Assembly: GCA_018712435.1 (NCBI GenBank)
Contig: DVGZ01000103.1
Span: 1 to 51,238, forward strand
Source of the DNA: Candidatus Caccousia avicola
GTDB taxonomy: Bacteria > Bacillota > Clostridia > Oscillospirales > Acutalibacteraceae
Direction of reading: 5' to 3'
Length of the DNA stretch: 51,238 bases
Below, one piece after another: positions 16,038 to 24,641 of this stretch (positions within the stretch are counted from its first letter, which is position 1; each line of letters begins with the position of its first letter). A program made the translations under genes and the position numbers. The notes under the pieces were generated by a model. It was not told the origin of the DNA. It made no database searches and worked only from the letters and a program-made list of their open reading frames with translations.

Positions 16038-17147
16038 TTATGATTCCGCCTGTGTCCGAAGCAGGAAATCGGGACGGCGGGCAAAATCAAACTGCACGGG
16101 CTCCGTGCGGTGCATCAGGTGATGCAGATCCGCGCATTGGACGCGCTGATTTTCGTAGGTGGTCCAGTAAACCCGAAGCGATTCGGCGCAATAAATTGCG
16201 GTGTAGATGGTATAGTCAAAGGGAAGGATGTCCGCGTCAAGGGCGGTCGGCTCCCCCGGCTCGCTGACGCGCACCGCGCCGAGCGGGAAAGCGGCGCTCT
16301 CAAACAGATGCAGCATCCGGGTGACGGCTTCCTCCTCGTTCTTCGCTTCGACGGCGTGTTTCCGAAGGAAAGCAAGACGCACAAAGCGGGAAGGAGAGCT
16401 CCAGTCGCCCGGCAGACCCTGCGCGCCGCTGCCGGAGAAGCACTGCTCCTGCCGGTCGCCCGCGTACTCCACCGCATCGTAATCCAGATCCCGCAGGCCC
16501 GCATAGGCCAGCAGATTGGTGCGGTGCCAGGAATAGCCGGGGCTGTTTGTCATCACACCGATGGTGTTGCGGTAGAGATGCAGGCCATCCGCGTCCGATT
16601 CGATCACGATGGTTTCCCCCGTCCGATCGCTGAACGACCAATGCAGCGGCGGCACCGCCCCCAGCAGAGGGACGGAAATCAGCGTGCTCTCCTCCTGCAC
16701 CAGCTTGACCACCTGGTCCACGCTGGCGCACTGGGCCAGACAATGGGACACCAAAAACGGCGGCTGAAGGGGCAGCGTGCCGGGGCGCGGTTCGGTTTCG
16801 TAATGCGCGAAGCCGCGGAAATAGAGCTGACCGCCCATCAGGCCCTTTTCGTTCACACCCTCGTAAAGGACGGGGACGGCAGGCGGGAACAGAAGTCCCG
16901 TGCCGATGGCGGCATAACGGGCATCATGCTTCGTTTCCGGCCTTGCGCTGTGCTCCATCTCACAGCCGCAGGTATAATACTGCGTGCCGCGCGGTACAAA
17001 GGTAATCTGCGTTCCCTCCGCCAGACGGTTAAAGTCCATATTGCGGCCCCACAGATGCTTTCCGTCCTCCGATTCCCAGCTCAGCGCACTGCACCCCGCC
17101 TGCGCGGCCAGAGCCTTGCGCGCGCTGTCCATTGTTTGCAGCTTCAT
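16038..17147 (-). CDS. Choloylglycine hydrolase / penicillin V acylase-like Ntn hydrolase
   Basis: A 369-residue linear-amide C-N hydrolase, homologous to bile salt hydrolases. Expected active-site elements are present: Cys19 (AGCSAL), Arg35 and Asp38 in GRNMDF, the NEKGLMGG loop, TNSPGYSWH (the Asn of the oxyanion hole) and SSPSRFVR with the late Arg. Bile salt hydrolases begin at Cys2, but here 18 residues precede the Cys, with Gly18-Cys19 resembling the self-cleavage site of penicillin acyltransferases. The N-terminus is not hydrophobic, so it is not a secretion signal. GGAGG stands before the ATG. The substrate (bile salts, penicillins or N-acyl amino acids) is undecided. Confidence 0.85.
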   Translation of the reverse strand: MKLQTMDSARKALAAQAGCSALSWESEDGKHLWGRNMDFNRLAEGTQITFVPRGTQYYTCGCEMEHSARPETKHDARYAAIGTGLLFPPAVPVLYEGVNEKGLMGGQLYFRGFAHYETEPRPGTLPLQPPFLVSHCLAQCASVDQVVKLVQEESTLISVPLLGAVPPLHWSFSDRTGETIVIESDADGLHLYRNTIGVMTNSPGYSWHRTNLLAYAGLRDLDYDAVEYAGDRQEQCFSGSGAQGLPGDWSSPSRFVRLAFLRKHAVEAKNEEEAVTRMLHLFESAAFPLGAVRVSEPGEPTALDADILPFDYTIYTAIYCAESLRVYWTTYENQRVQCADLHHLMHRTEPVQFDFARRPDFLLRTQAES

Positions 17148-17242
17148 GGTGACATTCCTCCCTGCGTTACCGCATAAATTGGGATTGCGTTTTCTGCTTT
17201 TATAGTATCCCAAACAGGAGAAGAAATAAATACTTTTGTGTG

Positions 17243-17280
17243 AAAAAAGCCCCTGTGCGGCACGAAACCGCACAGGGGCG
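17243..17280 (-). terminator. Terminator of the opp operon
   Basis: A perfect 12-bp stem (GCCCCTGTGCGG / CCGCACAGGGGC) followed on the minus strand by TTTTTT, downstream of the last gene of the transporter operon. Confidence 0.92.
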
Positions 17281-17313
17281 AGCAATGCTCAAATGGAAGA
17301 TACCCGTTTCATC

Positions 17314-17520
17314 CTAGAAGAAGCGGAAAAAGAAGAGATAAAGCACCAGCAGAAAAACCGCGATGACAAGAAGGAGCGCCGGGATAAAGACAATCAGAGC
17401 CGCCAGAATCATCGCGGGACGATCCTTTTTTTCGAGCGGGAGCTTTTCCCGATCCTCTGCAAACCGCTTTTCCGCCTTTTCCACATCAATGATGCGCTTG
17501 ATCTTCTTTCCGAAAAACAT
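17314..17520 (-). CDS. Small single-pass membrane protein at the end of the opp operon
   Basis: A 68-residue protein. A basic, soluble first half (MFFGKKIKRIIDVEKAEKRF) is followed by a long hydrophobic stretch from about residue 37 to the end (AALIVFIPALLLVIAVFLL, then LFFFRFF). It begins six bases after the oppF stop and ends before the operon terminator, so it is co-transcribed. I do not recognise a family. It could be a transporter accessory peptide or an unrelated small membrane protein. Confidence 0.6.
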   Translation of the reverse strand: MFFGKKIKRIIDVEKAEKRFAEDREKLPLEKKDRPAMILAALIVFIPALLLVIAVFLLVLYLFFFRFF

Positions 17521-17526
17521 GGATGC

Positions 17527-18540
17527 TTATCCTTTCTTTCCGTGAAGCGGGAAATGGCAGGCAACATAGTGATTGTTGCCGACGTCGATCCACTCCGGTA
17601 CCTCTTCCTTGCACTTCTGCTGGCAGTAGCGGCAGCGGGTGTGGAACTTACAGCCGGTCGGCGGGCTGACAGGGCTGGGAATGTCGCCCTCCAGCAGGAT
17701 GCGCTCCCGCTTGTCCTCCTCGTCCACCACGGGAATGGCGGAGAGCAGGGCCTCCGTGTACGGGTGCATGGTGTTGTTAAACAGCTCCTCCGTCGGGGCC
17801 AGCTCCACCATGTTGCCCAGGTACATCACGCCGATACGGTCGCTGATATACTTCACCACGCTCAGATCATGCGTGATGAAAAGGTAGGTCAGCTTCTGCT
17901 TTTCCTTCAGATCGGAGAGCAGGTTCAGGATCTGCGACTGGATGGACACGTCAAGCGCCGACACAGCCTCGTCGCAGACCACAAAGCGGGGTTTGAGCGC
18001 CAGGCTTCGGGCAATGCCGATTCTCTGACGCTGGCCGCCGGAAAACTGGTGGGGATAACGGCCGAACATGTAAGTCGCCAGGCCGCAGTCCTCCATCACC
18101 TTGAAAATATAGTCGCGCATGGCCGGATCGCCGCGCTTGTAGATCCCGTGGGAGGTCAGGCCCTCGCCGATGATCTGTCCCACCGTCATACGGGGGTTCA
18201 GAGAGGAATAGGGATCCTGGAAAATCAGCTGCAAATCCTTGCGCAGGACGCGGATCTCCTCCTTGGACTGGGCTTTGAGATCGATCGTCTTGCCGTCCTT
18301 GTGATAGAGCACCTCGCCGTGCGTCTGGGGGTACAGCTGGAGCAGCGTGCGCCCGAAGGTCGACTTACCGCAGCCGGATTCGCCCACCAGGCCGAGCGTC
18401 TCGCCCTCGTAGATATCAATCGTGATACCGTCGTTCGCGCGGACGTAGCGCTGCTTTTCGCGAAGCTTCGTCTTTTTTACGGGGAAGTACTGCTTGAGGT
18501 CGCGCACCTCCAACAGGACTTCGCGATTCTCATTCTGCAT
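17527..18540 (-). CDS. oppF: Oligopeptide ABC transporter ATP-binding protein OppF
   Basis: A 337-residue ABC ATPase: Walker A GESGCGKST at about residues 52-60, signature FSGGQRQRIGIARSLAL, Walker B FVVCDEAVSALD. The C-terminal oligopeptide extension PTGCKFHTRCRYCQQKC carries the four Cys that bind an iron-sulfur cluster in related transporters. The ATG at 18540 is chosen over the one at 18546 because GTGAGG is better spaced. It overlaps oppD by 11 bases. It works with OppD to drive peptide uptake. Confidence 0.93.
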   Translation of the reverse strand: MQNENREVLLEVRDLKQYFPVKKTKLREKQRYVRANDGITIDIYEGETLGLVGESGCGKSTFGRTLLQLYPQTHGEVLYHKDGKTIDLKAQSKEEIRVLRKDLQLIFQDPYSSLNPRMTVGQIIGEGLTSHGIYKRGDPAMRDYIFKVMEDCGLATYMFGRYPHQFSGGQRQRIGIARSLALKPRFVVCDEAVSALDVSIQSQILNLLSDLKEKQKLTYLFITHDLSVVKYISDRIGVMYLGNMVELAPTEELFNNTMHPYTEALLSAIPVVDEEDKRERILLEGDIPSPVSPPTGCKFHTRCRYCQQKCKEEVPEWIDVGNNHYVACHFPLHGKKG

Positions 18541-19525
18541 GTTCATTCCTCACCGCCTTCTCCGCATAGAAACACCGGACGAGATGATTGGGCGCGACCT
18601 CCTGCAGGGGAGGCTCGGCCTCTTTGCACTTCTGCGTGCAATATTTGCAGCGCGGGGCAAATTTACAGCCCTGCGGCAGATACAGCGGGTTCGGCACCGC
18701 GCCGGGAATCGCTTCCAGACGCTGGCCCTTCGGCGTGTTCAGGCGCGGGATCGAAATCATCAGGCCCTCGGTGTACGGGTGGGAGTACACGCCGTTGTGG
18801 AAGATCGTCTTGGCATCGGCCTTCTCCACAATCTGTCCGCAGTACATCACAGCCACCTCGTCCGCCATCTCGTGGATAACGCCGAGGTCATGGGTGATGA
18901 AAAGGATCGAGGTGCCGGTCTGCTGTTTGAGTTCATTCATCAGCTTGAGGATCTGCGCCTGGATCGTCACGTCGAGAGCCGTGGTCGGCTCGTCCGCGAT
19001 CAGAAGCTTCGGGCGGCACGCCAGCGCCATAGCGATCATAACACGCTGCCGCATACCGCCGGAAAGCTGGAAGGGATACTGCTTCGCGACGCGCTCCGGG
19101 TTCGGGATCTTCACGTCGGAAAGCAGGCTCGCCACCTTGGCGCGCGCTTGCTTCTTGCTGAGCTTCTGGTGAATTTGCAGAACCTCGCCGATCTGGCGCT
19201 CCACGGTGAACACGGGGTTCAGGGAGGTCATCGGCTCCTGGAAGATAACGGAAATCTCATTGCCGCGGATATGGTACATATCCTTGTCCGTGGCTTTGAG
19301 AATATCGCGGCCGTTGAAGGTGATATCGCCGCTCTCGATATAGCCGTTGCCGTCGAGCAGCTTGATGATGCTCATGGCGGAAACGCTTTTACCGGAGCCG
19401 GACTCGCCCACGATGCCGAGGGTCTTTCCCTCCTCCAGGCTGTACGTCACATCGTTGACCGCCTTGACGATACCCTTCTTGGTGTTGAAATAGGTGTGCA
19501 GGTTTTTGACTTCAAGCAAACTCAT
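18530..19525 (-). CDS. oppD: Oligopeptide ABC transporter ATP-binding protein OppD
   Basis: A 331-residue ABC ATPase: Walker A GESGSGKSV, signature LSGGMRQRVMIAMALA, Walker B LLIADEPTTALD, and the C-terminal PQGCKFAPRCKYCTQKC cluster motif. An in-frame GTG at 19537 overlaps the oppC stop. The ATG at 19525 is preferred because AGAGAGG lies about 9 bases before it. The Walker A carries Ser-Val where OppF has Ser-Thr, a common difference within this pair. Confidence 0.93.
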   Translation of the reverse strand: MSLLEVKNLHTYFNTKKGIVKAVNDVTYSLEEGKTLGIVGESGSGKSVSAMSIIKLLDGNGYIESGDITFNGRDILKATDKDMYHIRGNEISVIFQEPMTSLNPVFTVERQIGEVLQIHQKLSKKQARAKVASLLSDVKIPNPERVAKQYPFQLSGGMRQRVMIAMALACRPKLLIADEPTTALDVTIQAQILKLMNELKQQTGTSILFITHDLGVIHEMADEVAVMYCGQIVEKADAKTIFHNGVYSHPYTEGLMISIPRLNTPKGQRLEAIPGAVPNPLYLPQGCKFAPRCKYCTQKCKEAEPPLQEVAPNHLVRCFYAEKAVRNEHAE

Positions 19526-19533
19526 GGCGCGGC

Positions 19534-21348
19534 TCACCTCTCTTTCGACTTCGGATCGATGGCGTCACGCAGGCCGTCGCCGATGCAGTTGATGCTGATG
19601 GTGCAGATACCGAGCACGGAGGCCGGGAACACCCAGCGCCACCAGTAATTTTCAATGACCTGTCCGTTCTGCGCACCGGTCAGCATGTTGCCCCAGGTTG
19701 CGTTCGGCTCGTTCACGCCGAAGCCGATGAAGGACAGAGAGGACTCGGTGAGCATGCAGGTGGCGAAATCAAGCGTCGCGTTGACGATGATAACCGTGAT
19801 GATGTTCGGAAGGATGTGGCGGAAAATGATGCCGAACTCCTTCACGCCCAGAGCGCGGGCCGCAGTGACGAACTCCTGCTCACGCTCCGCCAGAACGCTG
19901 CCGCGCACCAGACGGGCAATGCCCGGCCAGGACAGCAGGCCCAGAATACACATGATTAAGATAATGCGCTGCGTCTCGCTGATGCTGTTGCCCAGGATCG
20001 AGGAAAGGATGATACAGAAGGGCAGGAACGGGATGGAGGAGACAATCTCCGCGAGACGCATGAGCAGGTTGTCCACCTTGCCGCCCTTATAGCCGGAAAT
20101 ACCGCCGATGGTAATACCGATGATACTGGAGATGATAACGGCAATCGCGCCGACGGTCATCGTCATGCGGCCGCCGACCAGCAGACGGCGGAACACGTCG
20201 CGGCCAAAGGCGTCGGTGCCCATGAGATAGCCCTTGAGGCCCCAGGCAACCACCTTGCCGCTCTCCGTGATGGCGTAGTTGGCATAGTAGCCCGCATCCA
20301 CCTCAGAGATCGCTTCGCTGGTAGTCGGAGCGCTGGCCTGGCCGTGGGTATTGTCGCCCCAGCTCATCACCGTGCCATCCTTTAGGATCGCGGTGAAATG
20401 ATAGCGGCCGCCCGCAATGGAAGCCACCTGTCCCTGGATTTCCTCCGGGACATTCAAGGTTCCCTTAATGTTGTTGCCCCACACATACACCTGGCCGTCT
20501 TCCGTGACAGCAGCGGCGCTTTCGTCCGTCAGGGCAATGTCCACAGCCTTCCCCTGCATCTCTTCGGGGACATTCGTATAAGCGGAGGTCTTGCTCGTCA
20601 GCGGAACCACCTCTCCGTCCTTCGTCAGGACCATAACAATGTTCGTGCTCGCTGCGAACTTGTCGATGTTGCCCTGGACGCCCTCGGGATAGGTAATGTT
20701 CAGCAGATAATCGCTGCCCCAGTTATACATCTCGCCCTCCTCTGTGAGTGCGAGGGAGATCTGGTAGCCCGCGAGAATCTGCTTGATGTTGTTGCCGCCG
20801 GTGCGCAGCTCCATCGGGATGGAGGCCAGACCCATACGGTCGTTGCCCCAGGTGAAGATCTGGCCGTCCTCGTTGGCAGCGACCACATGGTCCAGGCCGG
20901 CGGAGATCATTGTGAGCTTTCCGGTTTCGCTCGTGCTGGGAATGTTTTTGAGCTTGTCCGTGGGGAAGGTGCCCCACTCGTACACGTTTCCGTCCTTGTC
21001 AAGACCGACGGAGAACGTACTGCCGACGGAAAGCTGCTGGGCATTGTTCGAAAGCTTGGAAGGGACGCTGAGCATGCTGAAGCCGGGAGCGACGTTCGCC
21101 TGCGTTACGTCCTGATAATACAGATCAATCGGGTAGAAGAAAGGAAGAGTCACACAGCACAGAAAAATCACAATGAACAGGGTCAGGCCCGTCATCGCAA
21201 TCTTGTCATGCAGGAAGGAGTGTAAGACCATCTGAAGGGGGCTCTGGAGAACCTCCTCTTCCTCCTGAGGAAGGCCGCCCAACACCATGCGCTGCGCGGC
21301 CTTGGAAGCCGTGGAGCGGCGCGGAGCTCTTTTCTCTTTTTTCGGCAT
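19534..21348 (-). CDS. oppC: OppC-type permease with an inserted RCC1-like beta-propeller
   Basis: A 604-residue permease, twice the usual OppC length of about 300. Residues 1-47 are basic and cytoplasmic, and the first membrane helix is at about 52-72. Residues 85-372 hold seven repeats of the RCC1 pattern, each with an Asp/Glu/Ser-Gly followed by x-x-x-Trp-Gly: DGNVYEWG at 119, DGQIFTWG at 161, EGEMYNWG at 204, DGEVVPLT at 244 (degenerate), DGQVYVWG at 284, DGTVMSWG at 324, SGKVVAWG at 363. The period is 39-43 residues. The normal OppC sequence resumes with MGTDAFGRDVFRR at 376, and the EAA loop TAARALGV...ILPN is intact near 495-515. The insert is extracytoplasmic, in the loop facing OppA. 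The frame is continuous, so it is not an assembly join. Confidence 0.92.
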   Translation of the reverse strand: MPKKEKRAPRRSTASKAAQRMVLGGLPQEEEEVLQSPLQMVLHSFLHDKIAMTGLTLFIVIFLCCVTLPFFYPIDLYYQDVTQANVAPGFSMLSVPSKLSNNAQQLSVGSTFSVGLDKDGNVYEWGTFPTDKLKNIPSTSETGKLTMISAGLDHVVAANEDGQIFTWGNDRMGLASIPMELRTGGNNIKQILAGYQISLALTEEGEMYNWGSDYLLNITYPEGVQGNIDKFAASTNIVMVLTKDGEVVPLTSKTSAYTNVPEEMQGKAVDIALTDESAAAVTEDGQVYVWGNNIKGTLNVPEEIQGQVASIAGGRYHFTAILKDGTVMSWGDNTHGQASAPTTSEAISEVDAGYYANYAITESGKVVAWGLKGYLMGTDAFGRDVFRRLLVGGRMTMTVGAIAVIISSIIGITIGGISGYKGGKVDNLLMRLAEIVSSIPFLPFCIILSSILGNSISETQRIILIMCILGLLSWPGIARLVRGSVLAEREQEFVTAARALGVKEFGIIFRHILPNIITVIIVNATLDFATCMLTESSLSFIGFGVNEPNATWGNMLTGAQNGQVIENYWWRWVFPASVLGICTISINCIGDGLRDAIDPKSKER

Positions 21349-21360
21349 ACGTCTCCCCCC

Positions 21361-22353
21361 TTAATTTTCCAGGCGGACGCGGGGGTCCACCAGTGTATAG
21401 GCAATATCCATGAGCACGTTTCCGGCAAGCGACAGGATAACGTAGAACATCTGCATCGTCAGCACGACGGAGAAATCGCGCTGCATCAGAGCGTCAATCA
21501 GCATCTTGCCGAGACCGGGAATCAGGAACACGGACTCAATGACGATCGATCCGCCGAACAGGCCGATGATCCACCAGGTCGTGATGGTCACAACCGGAAT
21601 CAGAGCGTTGCGGAACGCGTGGATATAGATGACCGTCTTTTCCCGCAGGCCCTTGGCGCGCGCCGTCTTGATGTAATCCATCCGGAGCACGTCAATCATG
21701 GAAGCGCGCACATAGCGCGTGATACCGCCGACGCCGGACACCGACATAACCATAACAGGCAGCACCATATGCCAGAGCTGATCCCCAAGCCCCGCGAGTC
21801 CCCCCGCGTCCATACCGGCTGTTCGCAGGCCGCTGATCGGGAAGATGGGGAACTTCACCGCAAACAGGAAAATCGCAAGCAAGGCGATGATAAAGCCAGG
21901 GATACTGTAGCCCACAATGGTGAGCACCTGGATCACCTTATCAAACACGCCGTTCTTGCGCACAGCGGTGATGATGCCGAGCGGAATCGAGATCAGGAAC
22001 ACCACGATCATTGCGCAGATATTGAGCATAACGGTGTTCATCATCGGCGCGCTGATGATCTGGATGACTTCCTTTTTATACTGTGTGGAATAGCCGAAAT
22101 TGCCGGTGAGCATGTTGCCCATCCAGGCAAAGTACTGGATCGGCAGCGGCTGGTCCAGTCCCAAGCGCTGCCTGGTCTGTTCATACAGCGCTGCATAAGC
22201 ATCCGGCTTCATGGTGGTTTTGCTGCTGCCCAGCATAATCTCCACCGCATCTCCGGGCATGGACTTATAAATTGCGAACATCAGGATCGATATGATAAAG
22301 AATACAAAAACGATATAGATGAATCGTTTGAGCAGATATCTTCCTTTTCCCAT
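21361..22353 (-). CDS. oppB: Oligopeptide ABC transporter permease OppB
   Basis: A 330-residue inner-membrane permease with about six helices. The first is at about residues 9-29, followed by a long extracytoplasmic loop with LGLDQPLPIQYFAWM, then the transport core. The EAA loop TARAKGLREKTVIYIHAFRNA (in part; about residues 230-250) couples to the ATPases. It pairs with the propeller-bearing OppC, whereas OppB itself has the family's normal length and no insertion. Confidence 0.93.
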   Translation of the reverse strand: MGKGRYLLKRFIYIVFVFFIISILMFAIYKSMPGDAVEIMLGSSKTTMKPDAYAALYEQTRQRLGLDQPLPIQYFAWMGNMLTGNFGYSTQYKKEVIQIISAPMMNTVMLNICAMIVVFLISIPLGIITAVRKNGVFDKVIQVLTIVGYSIPGFIIALLAIFLFAVKFPIFPISGLRTAGMDAGGLAGLGDQLWHMVLPVMVMSVSGVGGITRYVRASMIDVLRMDYIKTARAKGLREKTVIYIHAFRNALIPVVTITTWWIIGLFGGSIVIESVFLIPGLGKMLIDALMQRDFSVVLTMQMFYVILSLAGNVLMDIAYTLVDPRVRLEN

Positions 22354-22398
22354 TCACCTTTCCCCCGTTTCAGATTTGCGGCAATGTGCCGGCTTTCG

Positions 22399-22438
22399 GA
22401 AAAAAAGACGGCGGAACCCGCAGTCGCGAGGTTCCGCC
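22399..22438 (-). terminator. Internal terminator between oppA and oppB
   Basis: A 9-bp stem (GGCGGAACC / GGTTCCGCC, minus strand) followed by T7. It lies inside the operon and should lower expression of the permease and ATPase genes relative to the binding protein. Confidence 0.82.
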
Positions 22439-22447
22439 GGATACTGT

Positions 22448-24352
22448 TTATTCCTCTACCACCCAGGCATCGAGGACAGCTCTGGACCACTCCCAAACGG
22501 AGGAGGAGCTCCATCCCTTCAGTCTCGTCGAGTAGAAATCATAATATTCGTCGGAATACAGGGGGACGTCCGGCAGCTTTTCATTCCAGACCTTGATGAA
22601 ATTCTGCCAGGCGGGCAGCCAGGCCGCATCATCGTCATAAGCGATCGGCTTGAGGGCATACGCGGCAGCCTCCAGATCCGTGTCGGAAATCCAGTTGCTG
22701 TTGTAGCCGCCCTGCATCCACACCGGATCGGTGGAATAGTAGTACCAGGGAGAGCTGGCCAGAGGGAAGCCGGTGGCCAGGTTATACATATTGTAAATCT
22801 TGTCGCCGGAATGGCTGATGCAGGCAGACAGCGTCGGGAAGTCCATGGTGGTGGCCTTCAGCTCCATGCCGGCGTCGGTCATAGCCTCGGGCAGCATGGT
22901 GGCAAGCAGCTCGGAAACCGGGTTGGCGTCGGTGTTAGCCCACTCGATAACCAGCGGCTTCAGCTCGCCGTCAACTTCCTTGTAGCGGGTGCCGGTGCCG
23001 GAGTAATCGCTGCCGTCGGCGTTCTTGTTCCAGCCGTCAGCATCGAGGAGCTCCTTGGCCTTGTCGATGTTCTTCTCATAGGTCTCAAGGTTCTCGTCGA
23101 TCCAAGTCTTGGACTCCTGATACTCCCACTGAGCCAGGCCATAGTAGCTGTGCACGACGGAAGCGTAGCCGCCGGAATACTGACGGGCAAACTCACCGCG
23201 ATCCAGGCAGTAGGCAATCGCCTGACGGACATTCTGAGAATCGGTCGGGAACTGGCTGCAATCGAACTGAATCTTACCGTAGCCGTTACGGAAGAAGGTG
23301 TTCTTCTGAGCCTTGCCCTGATCCACCAGATCCAGGCCGCCGTTGATGGTGTCCGCGCCGCTGCACTGGAACAGCAGGTCGACGGAACCGGAAGCCAGCT
23401 CGTTGATCATGGTGTCGTTCTTAACGGTCTTGATGATGACCTTCTCGATCACAGGCTTCACACCGCGGTAATCGCCGGCATAGTTCGGGTTCACCACGAC
23501 GGTGCCCTGACGGCTGGCCGTGTCGTAGGACTCAAACATGTAGGGGCCGCAGACAACGGACGGATTGTAACGATAGCCGGTATCGGGATCGTTGATCGTC
23601 TTGAGCAGCAGGTCCGCGGTGAACTCGCCGGTGATGGAAGCGCCCTCAGCGGAATCCACAACATCGCAGTCGGGAGCGATGACGTGCATCGGACGCGGCG
23701 CGGCGGTAGCGTAGGTAATGTCATAGTGATAGGGCAGCTCCTCTGCCTTCACGGTGACGGAGTAGGTCATGTCGTCCACGAGGTGAACGCCGGCGAAGTT
23801 CTCCGTCTCGCCCGCGAAGTAGGCGTCATAGCCCACGAGGGAGTAACCGGCCTGGCTCGGATAGCCGTCGACCTGGTTCATCTCCGGGCTGCTCTCGAGC
23901 AGGAGCCGGAACACATAGTCCTTCGCGGTGATCGGCGTGCCGTCGCTCCACACGAGGCCGTCGTTGATCGTAACGGTATAGGTCTTGGTGCCGTCCTCAT
24001 TCTCCACTTCCTCGTGGCTCTTCACGACGGTCGGATCGTACACGAAAGCGCCATCGACGTCGGACACGACCGTGCCGTAGCCGTGCAGCAGATCGTAGAG
24101 CTTGTAGTTGGTGGCCGTGTTGTTGAAGCTCGCGTCATAGAAGTCGCTTTCCAGGTCGGTGAGGGTACCGATGACCAGCTGGCCGGTAGGTTCCGTAGGA
24201 CGGACGCTTTCGTCGGAAGCGTCCGCTTCGGAGGACGCAGCCGCGGAGCTGGCATCAGGGTTGTTCGTCACGCCCTGATCCTGCGAACAGGCTGCCACCG
24301 AGAACGCCATAGCGCCCGCGAGCAGCAGGGACAGCAGTTTCTTCAGTTTCAT
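22448..24352 (-). CDS. oppA: Extracellular peptide-binding lipoprotein OppA
   Basis: A 634-residue solute-binding protein, first gene of the operon. The signal peptide MKLKKLLSLLLAGAMAFSVA ends in a lipobox with the lipid-bearing Cys22, followed by a Ser/Ala/Asp-rich linker to about residue 60. The SBP family 5 core follows (LVWSDGTPITAKDYVF near 160, and QFPTDSQNVRQAIAYCLDRG near 370). It captures peptides at the cell surface and delivers them to OppBC. GAGGAAAGGAAG precedes the ATG. It is longer than usual (about 540-600). Confidence 0.93.
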   Translation of the reverse strand: MKLKKLLSLLLAGAMAFSVAACSQDQGVTNNPDASSAAASSEADASDESVRPTEPTGQLVIGTLTDLESDFYDASFNNTATNYKLYDLLHGYGTVVSDVDGAFVYDPTVVKSHEEVENEDGTKTYTVTINDGLVWSDGTPITAKDYVFRLLLESSPEMNQVDGYPSQAGYSLVGYDAYFAGETENFAGVHLVDDMTYSVTVKAEELPYHYDITYATAAPRPMHVIAPDCDVVDSAEGASITGEFTADLLLKTINDPDTGYRYNPSVVCGPYMFESYDTASRQGTVVVNPNYAGDYRGVKPVIEKVIIKTVKNDTMINELASGSVDLLFQCSGADTINGGLDLVDQGKAQKNTFFRNGYGKIQFDCSQFPTDSQNVRQAIAYCLDRGEFARQYSGGYASVVHSYYGLAQWEYQESKTWIDENLETYEKNIDKAKELLDADGWNKNADGSDYSGTGTRYKEVDGELKPLVIEWANTDANPVSELLATMLPEAMTDAGMELKATTMDFPTLSACISHSGDKIYNMYNLATGFPLASSPWYYYSTDPVWMQGGYNSNWISDTDLEAAAYALKPIAYDDDAAWLPAWQNFIKVWNEKLPDVPLYSDEYYDFYSTRLKGWSSSSVWEWSRAVLDAWVVEE

Positions 24353-24495
24353 GCTATATTCTTCCTTTCCTCTTTCCCGGATCAAGCATACAAAAAGCGG
24401 GAAACCCCGCCATGCAGAATCACCGGAATGAATGCGCTCACAGGCTTGTTTCTTTCCCTTGCCGCTCCCGACAAAGTGTTAGAAATGTAACCTGC

Positions 24496-24514
24496 TAACG
24501 TAATATCTACGTTA
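24496..24514. promoter_or_regulatory. Inverted repeat at the oppA promoter (possible operator)
   Basis: TAACGTA (24496-24502), a 5-base spacer, then TACGTTA (24508-24514): perfect 7-bp arms. On the minus strand it begins right at the -10 box and covers the expected transcription start, a typical repressor position. The cognate regulator is unknown. Confidence 0.6.
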
Positions 24515-24542
24515 TTTTATCAAAAACGGTCGCAAAGATCAA
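24514..24542 (-). promoter_or_regulatory. Sigma-A promoter of the opp operon
   Basis: On the minus strand TTGATC (24537-24542) and TAAAAT (24514-24519) are 17 bases apart. It gives a leader of about 155 bases before oppA. Confidence 0.6.
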
Positions 24543-24572
24543 TACAGTAATGTCAAAAATATTAACAGAGAA

Positions 24573-24617
24573 TGAAAAAAAGCCCGGGAAAGCGCGAGCT
24601 TCCCGGGCTTCTCTGCC
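24573..24617 (-). terminator. Terminator of the pepF gene
   Basis: A hairpin with arms AGCCCGGGAA / TTTCCCGGGCT followed by TTTTTTT on the minus strand. It separates pepF from the opp promoter. Confidence 0.9.
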
Positions 24618-24641
24618 CTTATTTTAGGCGTTTTTACTGAA

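Noticed and set aside
17236-18879. A plus-strand frame opposite oppF and oppD
   Set aside because: It is antisense to two genes with complete ATPase motifs and starts inside their terminator.
19534-21348. OppC/RCC1 join as an assembly chimera or frameshift
   Set aside because: The frame is continuous, the insert sits exactly in an outer loop, composition is uniform, and both halves of OppC are complete.
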